This document shows positions 56,927 to 64,000 of a stretch of 64,000 nt of DNA, piece after piece. The translations under genes and the position numbers were made by a program. Every line of letters begins with the position of its first letter. The first letter of the stretch is position 1. This DNA comes from Selaginella moellendorffii (lineage: Eukaryota; Streptophyta; Lycopodiopsida; Selaginellales; Selaginellaceae). The stretch is from positions 530,336 through 594,335 of the forward strand of contig NW_003314301.1 of the NCBI RefSeq assembly GCF_000143415.4, written 5' to 3'. The notes under the pieces were generated by a model, which worked only from the letters and a program-made list of their open reading frames with translations, was not told the DNA's origin and did no database searches.

Positions 56927-57451
56927 ATGGACGAGGCTTCTGCGAGTGTGGGAATCAGTCCGGTAGGGAATGTGGGCTTGGATCCAGCTTACCTTTGTCT
57001 TGTCCTCTCACAGGATCTAATTCACGAGATTTTCAAGAGCGTTTGGGAGAAGGCCAGCCAGGGTTTGCTCTTCCTCTCTCTCTCTCTCTTGTCTGAGCTC
57101 CACAACAGATGTTGCCAAGGCGGATGAATCCAACGCAGGCGCAACCTCGAAAAGAACCAAGTCTACCACTGGTGAGCAAAGCAGAGCTTTCTAAACATCA
57201 TAGAGAAATGCGGCCAGTTTCGTTTCCGTTTTGCAGCAAATGCGAATGCTCTCAAGCTCTCCTGTGAGCTGCTCAAGCTCTTCGTCACAGGTCGGGTTTA
57301 CTCTATTTCGTTTCAAAGAGCCAAAACTTCTGGGCTGATTGATGCAGAGGCAGTCGGACGAGCGGGGATCATCGCGGAGGCCGAGGGAAAGGATCGCATC
57401 GAAGCAACACATTTCGAAAGAATGCTACCGCAGTTTTTGCTGGACTTCTAG
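56927..57451 (+). CDS. MHF2: CENP-X / MHF2 histone-fold protein
   Basis: Five tiny exons: 56927-56962, 57014-57062, 57109-57171, 57237-57290 and 57348-57451 (306 nt, 101 residues). Exons 4-5 read ANALKLSCELLKLFVTEAVG then RAGIIAEAEGKDRIEATHFE and RMLPQFLLDF, matching the CENP-X/MHF2 histone fold up to the invariant LPQxLLDF end. CENP-X pairs with CENP-S; the complex acts at kinetochores and with FANCM in replication-fork repair and, in Arabidopsis, in limiting meiotic crossovers. The first intron (56963-57013, 51 bp) is a multiple of three without stops, so its removal is likely but not certain. The start is the first ATG in frame. The stop is 45 bp before the next gene's ATG, unusually close even for this genome. 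Confidence 0.82.
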
Positions 57452-57495
57452 CTAGAGGCGAAGATGGTGCTCGCGGGAAGAACTCTAGCAGCGGT

Positions 57496-59793
57496 ATGAG
57501 AAGGCTGGCCAGAGGACTCGCTACAGACTGTGCAAGCAACCAGCTAAACTTGAGAGAGTACCTCGATTCGAAGCTATGCTCCTCCGACGTCTTCACTCTG
57601 GCTCGTCTCATCCGCGAATGTGGTTCTCTGGGAAACCTGCTAGATGCACAAAAGATTCACAGTCACGTCGTAGAGTCTGGCTTTCAGGAAAACTTTTACC
57701 TGCGTGAACGTCTCGTCCACATGTACCTCAAGTGTGGCAGCGTAGAGAACGCCGAGGACGTCTTCTTGGACAGGAACAGGATGGCTCACTTCCGAGACGT
57801 CACGACGTGGACGGCAATGTTGTCCGCGTACTCTCGTCAATCCAGCAGCAGCACCAAGGTGCTCGAGTTCTACTGCCAGATGCTCCAGCACGGTGTCAAG
57901 CCCGACAGTTTCACTTTCACAGCCGTGTTGAAAGCCTGCGTTTCTGTGAAGAGAGCGTTGAGTGGCGGCAAGGCGATCCACTTCCAGATCTTAGAGAGCG
58001 GGCTAGAGGACGACGAGATCATCGGAACTTCGGTCGTGAGCATGTATGGGAAGTGCAGCAGCCTGGCTGATGCTCGAGCCTGGTTTGATGGAGTTTGTGT
58101 CCGACGTCCGCATGGAGTGGTGTTGTGGAACGCCATGATCTCGGCTTACGTCCAGAACGGCTGCTGTGGACAGTCCTTGGAGCTCTTCACGCTGATGCTC
58201 TTGGAAGGCGTCGCCCCAAACAGTGTCACGTATGTCACAGTTCTCAATGCTTGCAGCTCTACGTTGACGCTGGGTATTGGCAAGGCGGTTCACATCTGTG
58301 TTTGCGATCTCGGCCTCGAGTCGGACGTCATCCTTGGAACCGCGCTGCTCAACATGTATGGCAAGAGCGGGAAGCTGGACGAAGCCCGGAAGATCTTTGA
58401 AAGGATCGAAGCTCCGGACTTGGTGTCGTGGAACTCGATGATATCGGCTCTTGTCCGGGACAGCCAAGGAGACGGTGCTCGGACGTTGTTCAAGCAGCTA
58501 CTTCTGGAAGGCCTCAGTCCAAATGAGATCACTCTCATCTCTACTATCAATGCCTGTGCTTGTCCGGAAGATTTGACAGAAGGAAAGCTGATCCACGCTT
58601 GCAGCTGTGAAAGTGGCCGGGCGTCGGTACTCTTCGTGAGGAATGCTCTCGTAGACATGTATGGAAAATGCGGCTGTCTAGAGAAAGCTCGCGAGCTGTT
58701 TGAATCTGAAACAGTGGAGAGGAACTTAGTCAGTTGGAGCGTCATGGTGGCGGCTTACGCAGAAAACGGTCACGGTCACGAGGCCCTGCAGCTCTTCAGG
58801 ATGATGATTCTGGAGGGTGAAAGCCTCGACTCGGTCGTCTTTGTCAACGTCCTCAATGCTTGTTCTTCGGCAGGAAACGCTGCTGCGGGAGAAGCTCTTC
58901 ATGGGAACTTAGTTGAGGCTGGATTCGAGTCGGACGTAGTAGCGGCAACGGCACTCGCAAACATGTATATCAAGTGTGGACGTTTGGAAGACGGGCGACG
59001 TGTTTTCGACAGAATGGAGGCCCGGAACGTTGTTAGCTGGAACACCATGATCTCGGGCTATGCTCAGAACGGTCGTCCCAAAGAAGCCTTGGAACTCTTT
59101 CACCAAATGGATCCCGGAGTTGCTGACAAACGGACGTATGTAGCAGCACTGGATGCTTGCGCCTGCTCAGTGGCTGCAACCGAAGGGAAACTTATACACC
59201 AGCAAATACTTCAGCAGAAGATGAGCGTCGACGTAATCCTGGGAACGGCCATTGTCAACATGTATGGAAAATGTGGTTGCTTGAGCGAAGCCCGGGAGTT
59301 TTTTGACAGTATACCTCTTCCCGACGTCGTCACTTGCAATGCCATGATAGCTGGTTATGCTCAACACGGCCACCTCAGAAAAGCTCTTGGTCTGTTCGCC
59401 AAAATGAAGCAGGAGGGAGTGAGACCCGACGGTGCCACCTTTGTTAGTGTTCTGTGTGCTTGTAGCCATGCTGGTAACTTGAAAAAAGGATCCGAGTTCT
59501 TCATATCAATGCTGGTCGATTACGAGTTTAAGATTTCTGCTGAGCACTGTGGTTGCATGCTGGATCTGCTGAGCCGGTCAGGAATGCTGCGTGAAGCAGA
59601 GGAGCTCCTAAAAAAGTATCCGACTTCAGCCAGAGACACCGAGTGGATAACGTTGCTGGCCGCGTCTAAGACTCAGAGTGATGCAACCGTGGCTCAAAAC
59701 GCAGCAGAGGGCCTTATGAACTGCCGCCCCGAGAGCTCTTTCCCATACGTCGTGCTTTCCACTGCTTTGAGCACTGATGAGGAGGCTGCCTGA
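57496..59793 (+). CDS. PLS-class pentatricopeptide repeat protein
   Basis: An intronless 765-codon ORF. From residue ~35 to ~690 it is a chain of P, L and S PPR motifs, for example VVSWNTMISGYAQNGRPKEA, LVDMYGKCGCLEKARELFES and DVVTCNAMIAGYAQHGHLRK. It finishes with an E-like region (HCGCMLDLLSRSGMLREAEE, then TEWITLLAASKTQSD) and stops without a DYW deaminase domain. PLS proteins bind single RNA sites in plastids or mitochondria, usually for C-to-U editing; without DYW it would need a partner deaminase or act in another step. The first residues (MRRLARGLATDCAS) are basic and fit an organelle presequence. Intact, with no frameshift. Confidence 0.9.
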   Translation: MRRLARGLATDCASNQLNLREYLDSKLCSSDVFTLARLIRECGSLGNLLDAQKIHSHVVESGFQENFYLRERLVHMYLKCGSVENAEDVFLDRNRMAHFRDVTTWTAMLSAYSRQSSSSTKVLEFYCQMLQHGVKPDSFTFTAVLKACVSVKRALSGGKAIHFQILESGLEDDEIIGTSVVSMYGKCSSLADARAWFDGVCVRRPHGVVLWNAMISAYVQNGCCGQSLELFTLMLLEGVAPNSVTYVTVLNACSSTLTLGIGKAVHICVCDLGLESDVILGTALLNMYGKSGKLDEARKIFERIEAPDLVSWNSMISALVRDSQGDGARTLFKQLLLEGLSPNEITLISTINACACPEDLTEGKLIHACSCESGRASVLFVRNALVDMYGKCGCLEKARELFESETVERNLVSWSVMVAAYAENGHGHEALQLFRMMILEGESLDSVVFVNVLNACSSAGNAAAGEALHGNLVEAGFESDVVAATALANMYIKCGRLEDGRRVFDRMEARNVVSWNTMISGYAQNGRPKEALELFHQMDPGVADKRTYVAALDACACSVAATEGKLIHQQILQQKMSVDVILGTAIVNMYGKCGCLSEAREFFDSIPLPDVVTCNAMIAGYAQHGHLRKALGLFAKMKQEGVRPDGATFVSVLCACSHAGNLKKGSEFFISMLVDYEFKISAEHCGCMLDLLSRSGMLREAEELLKKYPTSARDTEWITLLAASKTQSDATVAQNAAEGLMNCRPESSFPYVVLSTALSTDEEAA

Positions 59794-59889
59794 GAATTAG
59801 AGCTATAGCGTGTAAAATTCAACAGACCTGAATCGAGTTTCAACCAAAAATTGCCTGCAGAAAAAAAAAGTTTGTGATGAAGCAATGTG

Positions 59890-61180
59890 AAATAGTAAGC
59901 CTACCTGTCCACAGCCGAGAAAGATGGTACCCATTGAGGCGCATGCTGAAAGTTTTCACACACACGTTTCTCTCATCAGCTCGTGAACTTGGTCAAAAGA
60001 TAGCAGAGACATAAAACACGCAATGCCTTCGCTCTCATGGTAGTTTCCTCTTCCGCAGGCAGGTAATGCATGGCAGCCTCGAACAATGGCTGTAGGAAGA
60101 AATCCGAGGCACTAGTACAAAAACACACCAGAAGTCAGCTCTCATATAACGGTGAAATAAAAGAAACCCAGAGAAGCGCCAGACTTTTCTTGTGGATGAA
60201 AACCTCGAAAGCAAAACGAAGAACGCTTTCTTCGCGCTGCTGCGTCGTCTCTTCGATCAAGAACGTCAAAGCGGACAAGCACACCTCCACTGCAGCCTTG
60301 TCATAAGATATGAGAGCTACAAGCTCCTCCTCGGCCTCTTTGTAGCAACTGAGCCCAATCAATGCCTACGATGATCCAAGGAGCCTTTGAGAACCGAAAC
60401 GCACTTCAGAACTCCCTCGAAGTTCCCATTCTGGAGCGGCCCAGCGGCAATGTACCTGAGAATTCTGAGCTCCAGGCTTGTCACAGTTTGCTCCTCGCCC
60501 TTGCTCTTGCACGATCCCTTGAGCGCCTCGGAGCAAATCTCATACGCTTACTCCATGTACTTGACGGACTCAGCCTTTGATTCCGAGCCCTGGAGCGCCA
60601 GGAGTGATTTCCCGTAGAGAAGATATATGTCCACCAGCTCTTGATACCTCTCCAGGGAGTCTTGGAGAAAACCACGGGCCCTCCCTAGGACGCTGGAAGC
60701 AAGCGCCTGTTCTTTCTTGACCGCCCAAGGCACAGATCAAACATGACCTGCTGCTCTTCCCTGGTGCCGATCGATGAGAGACGATCTCGGTGGCTCGCTC
60801 GAAGCAGCCGGCCACCGATTTGTAGTTCCGGATCTTGTGAGAGGTCGTGCCCGATGGAAGGAAGAATGTAACCATCTTGAGAGTGCTCGACCTGATGGAT
60901 CCAACGGCACCGGCCAAGAAGAGCATCTCAACGAAGCCGCACGTGGTATTCCCCCGAGGAATCCACCGCTGCGCGGCCTGGCGGCTGGTAGCTTAGCTTC
61001 CAGATTTGCAGCCACTGCCCTTCGCAGAGCTCGGATTTGAGACCGAGCACCCATTCTTGGAGCTCTTCGACAGTATCGACACCGATTCCTGGATAAGAAG
61101 CCTGATAGGCGCTCGATCCTCCGCAGCGGATTCACAGCATCGACTACGTACCTCCGAGATGAGCATCGTGAGAACAAGCG
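59890..61180 (-). pseudogene. Broken ZIP4/SPO22 (TEX11-like) meiotic crossover gene
   Basis: Minus-strand pieces in successive frames follow plant ZIP4 in order. LQEWVLGLKSELCEG then WLQIWKLSY is near 61020-61080; AGAVGSIRSSTLKMV then NYKSVAGCFERATEIVS near 60780-60900. ARGFLQDSLERYQELVDIYL and LYGKSLLALQGS are near 60580-60690; LRILRYIAAG then NFEGVLKCVSVL near 60390-60470. CYKEAEEELVALISYDKAAV and VCLSALTFLIEETT are near 60240-60350; AAMHYLPAEEE then RAKALRVLCLCYLL near 60010-60090. The end is lost. ZIP4 is a TPR protein of the ZMM group, needed for class I crossovers. Frame changes near 60990 and elsewhere, plus the missing C-terminus, show this is not functional. Some junctions may be true introns, but the coding between 60960 and 61030 is disrupted. 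Confidence 0.6.
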
Positions 61181-61209
61181 ATCGCCGCGCCTGCGAAGCC
61201 CTAGAATAA

Positions 61210-61676
61210 TTTCCCGCCCAAATTTTCTGAAAATTAGGGTTAAAGATCCCTACAAGTTGGACATTGATTTAATCTTCTTTTTAGACTTTTGTGTGTCATG
61301 TAGCCAACGCGTAGCACAGTTTGAGCAAGATTTTCCGCTTGAGTCTTCTTCGAAGGGACATTGTGTGTCATGTAGCGTCCTCCAGTTTTAGAAGATTTTT
61401 CTGCGAAAGGTACGCTCGCTAGCTTAATTCTTGCTTGAGTCTTCGTTTTTAATGCTTCACTTAGAAAATTCCATCTTGCAAGAAGTTTAAGACTTGACCG
61501 TCTTCAATCACATGAACGCGCAAACGTGTTGCATGATTTCATACATGTATGGACTAGCGATTTCCGTAGAGGAGGTTATATGCTTGTGTTGCAATTCCTG
61601 TGCCATACGGTTTCTATTCCAGAGAACGTAGAGGACGTTATATGCTTGTGTTAAGCAAAATACAGAGCTTGTATCC
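61210..61676. other. Spacer upstream of the NLR gene
   Basis: Contains two near-copies of a short phrase ('ttgtgtgtcatgtagc' at about 61290 and 61364; 'ggttatatgcttgtgtt' near 61575, 'cgttatatgcttgtgtt' near 61637). No gene. Confidence 0.45.
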
Positions 61677-64000
61677 ATGGCCAGCCTCGATCCCACGGGT
61701 GTGCTGAGAGCGCTTGTTTCTGAAGCTGTCAAAGAAGTGATTGGGCTTGCCAAGTCTGCAATTCATTGCAAGGAGAAGTGCAGCGAGTTGGAAGATTCAT
61801 TGACCGAAGCATCCGGTCTGCTAGGTGAAATGAACAAATATTCTGCTGCTGAGGGCTCTCTGAGCTCCTCACAACTGGATATCTTGCTGAAAGCCCTCAA
61901 AGCCAAGGTTGAAGAGGCTAAACCTCTTGTTCTTGAATGCCAGTCTCTACAAAATCCCGTTCTAGACGGCCTAAAGAGGTTGGTTGTGCTTCTCTTGGGA
62001 TATTTCTGAATTGAGTTTGTGATTTTGTTTCAGGATAACGCTTGCTATCAAGATTGACCACTGCTCCAAGGTAATCCATGAGCACTTGGCTGCTGCTCCT
62101 CGAAATCTTGTTGTTGAGCTTTTGATGAAGAAGCAAAAAGAGGTGCCCTCTAATGTGGTTCCAAAGGAAGAACAGCATGTTGTTCCTTTGGATGACCACA
62201 TTTTCGGCATGGAAGAGACGCTGGAGCGGGTTGTATCAGACTTGCTGGGGTCCCCTGTAAGCAGCAAGTGGGTTGGAGTCCATGGAGCAGGAGGTGCTGG
62301 AAAAATACTCCTGGCCAAACGAGTATGTGACAACGATCAAGTAAAGGGGCTTTTTGATCCAGTTTTGTGGCTAACATTTGGTCAGTCGTTTCAGGTACGT
62401 TCCTTAAGCTTATAATGCAACATATTGAGCAGCTATGGTTGTATCTCCTCAGGTGGAAGCAAAGAAACACGAACTTGCCAAGAAAATCCGACTAGAAGGT
62501 GATCAGATCAGCTATGAAACACTGAAGAGGGGGCTTGATGGGAAGAGATGCTTGTTGGTGTTGGATGATGTATGGAAGTCCATCCATTTGGATTTATTTG
62601 ATGTGGTGCAAGAGAATGGAAGCAAGATCTTCATTACCACTCGACAACGTGATGTGCTTGACAGTATTGAGTAGAGGTGCAATCAAAACCGAGATGGGGC
62701 TTTTGGGAAAGGAAGACAGCATGAAGCTGTTCGCAGTCCACGCATTCCCAAACCAAAAACATGCTCAAGTCAGCAAGGTAGTAGTGGAGCAAGTTGTGGA
62801 AAAGTGTGGGGGGCTTCCACTGGTCTTGAAGGTAATTGGCAGAAGAATGGCAGGCACACAAGATTGGGACTATGTTCTGAGCAAACTCAAGGATCAACGA
62901 CTTATTGCTCTTGATGAGGAACAACAGGTACTGCAGCGACTCAAGCTGGGTTACGATGCTTTGTTGCCTCTTGGCATCCAACAGCACTTTCTCTTCTTTG
63001 CAGCCTTTCCAGAAGACTGGCGAATTTGATTCTGGGATCTGTTCAGATGTTGGACAGGGGAAGGGCTGGTTTGTTGAGAGTGGCCCTGTGCCACGTGGCT
63101 AGTCCATGGAGAGACACGAGTCTTCACTGGTTCACCATGTTACACATATGTACATTTTCCATTCCATATATGCTATGATGGATCTTGAGCACCATCACAT
63201 GGTTTCACCTTTCGTTAGATGGTATCGGAGCAATGCCTAGGAGAGAGAAGAATTCAAAACCGTAGGATTAAAACTACACTTGCTACGGTGAATCGGAGCC
63301 TCCGTCTACGTAGACAGAAGTGTGCCCTAATCCAAGCGCTCCAGGCCTTGCAAGAGGCACTGGACAACTAAGAAACAAATCCGTCCAGTGCCAAAAATTT
63401 GTTTCTTAGTCGTCTAGTGCCTCTTGCAAAGCTTGGAGCACTTGGATTAGGGCACGCCTGTGTCTACGTAGATGGAGGCTCTGATTCACCCTAGCAAGTG
63501 TCGCCCTGATCTTACAGTTTCGAATTTTTCTTGCTCTCCCAAGCATTGCTCCGATACCATCTAAGGAAAGGTGATGGTGCTCAAGATCTGTCATAGCATA
63601 TATGGAATGGAAAATGTACATATGTGTGACATGGTGAACCGGTGAAGACTCGTGTCTCTCCACGTGGACTAGCCACGTGGCACAGGGCCACTCTCAACAA
63701 ACCAGCCCTTCCCCTGTCCAACATCTGAACAGATCCCAGAATCGAATTCGCCAGTCTTCTGGAAAGGCTGCAAAGAAGAGAAAGTGCTGCTGGATGCCAA
63801 GAGGCAACAAAGCATCGTTAGATGGTTGCCAACATAGCAGAGGCCACGAATGTTCTAGAAAGGCTCAAGAATCACGCACTTATCACTGAAGAACACTGCC
63901 CAGGGGAGAATAAGAGGTACAGGATTCACGATGCGTTGCTGGCTCTTGCTTTGCACATCCTGGAACAAGAAGGCCCAAAGTGTTATTTCAAGGCTGGGAA
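61677..64000 (+). pseudogene. NLR resistance-type gene (RPW8-like N-terminus), frameshifted and interrupted
   Basis: Exon 1 from ATG 61677 (MASLDPTGVLRALVSEAVKE) encodes a helical RPW8-like N-domain. Exon 2 starts after the CAG at about 62033 and contains the NB-ARC: P-loop GVHGAGGAGKILLAK (Ile where Thr/Ser is normal after the Lys), kinase-2 RCLLVLDDVWKS and RNBS-B KIFITTRQRDVL. The frame is then lost near 62672 (TAG) and resumes in another frame: EDSMKLFAVHAF, GLPL as CGGLPLVLKVIGRRM, and FPEDWRI followed by TGA. An inverted repeat (62953-63818) interrupts the ARC region. After it the frame continues VANIAEATNVLERLKNHALI and MHD-type YRIHDALLALAL up to the window end. NLRs trigger immune responses; this copy cannot make a normal protein. 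The LRR part would lie beyond the window. Confidence 0.75.
62953..63818. repeat. Near-perfect inverted repeat inside the NLR gene
   Basis: Left arm 62953-63380 and right arm 63397-63818 are reverse complements with few differences; the loop is ~16 bases. The outer ~120 bp of each arm is NLR coding sequence (from the stretch encoding YDALLPLGIQQHFLFF to WTGEGL). The inner ~300 bp looks transposon-derived, with TGGTATCGGAGC near 63220, like the plant retroelement primer-binding site TGGTATCAGAGC. A transcript across it would fold into a hairpin of over 400 base pairs. Confidence 0.9.

Overview
The window is nuclear DNA of a vascular plant, most probably a lycophyte close to Selaginella moellendorffii. 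This is inferred from gene content and architecture, not from a database search. Almost every gene has the same compact structure: introns of about 50-75 bp, GT-AG with occasional GC-AG, and intergenic spaces of a few hundred bp. The genes are plant-specific or plant-type: SFR2, sucrose synthase, CDKE, plant P450s, an LRR receptor kinase, a PLS-type PPR protein, and an NLR. Exon coordinates were read by hand from splice signals; for the main models I checked that summed exon lengths are divisible by three.

Layout. 0-4 kb: an AT-rich block with an intronless bulb-lectin-like ORF, then two decayed genes. 4.4-23.3 kb is a dense housekeeping block: a small membrane protein, ZPR1 (minus) sharing a ~390 bp promoter with SFR2 (plus), a broken PHD-finger gene, sucrose synthase, a TFIIS N-domain protein, a small basic protein and CDKE/CDK8 (minus). 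23.4-30 kb is a graveyard: five minus-strand copies of an unrecognised helical gene family, a pseudogene copy of the neighbouring gamma-glutamyl peptidase-like gene, AT-rich repeats and a 100-N gap. 30-43 kb: the intact glutamine-amidotransferase gene, two divergent cysteine-rich secreted peptide genes (one with a duplicated, alternatively usable last exon), an LTP-like protein, a large LRR receptor kinase, and a tandem pair of long coiled-coil proteins. 43-50 kb: a MESD-like ER protein and a tandem P450 array (one intact, one with a single-base frameshift, one relic). 49.5-56.9 kb: PPR debris, duplicated segments, a decayed thymidylate kinase, and a probable non-autonomous retroelement with long TA/CA microsatellites. 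57-60 kb: a CENP-X (MHF2) histone-fold gene made of five tiny exons, 45 bp from an intronless PPR gene. 60-64 kb: a broken ZIP4/SPO22 meiosis gene and an NLR gene interrupted by an ~860 bp near-perfect inverted repeat.

The genes do not form one pathway. Shared themes are membrane and carbohydrate metabolism (SFR2, sucrose synthase), Mediator-linked transcription (CDKE, TFIIS-N protein) and defence (NLR, lectin, cysteine-rich peptides, LTP, RLK). The most unusual items are the NLR-derived hairpin, the alternative-last-exon cysteine peptide and the unassigned tandem helical family.
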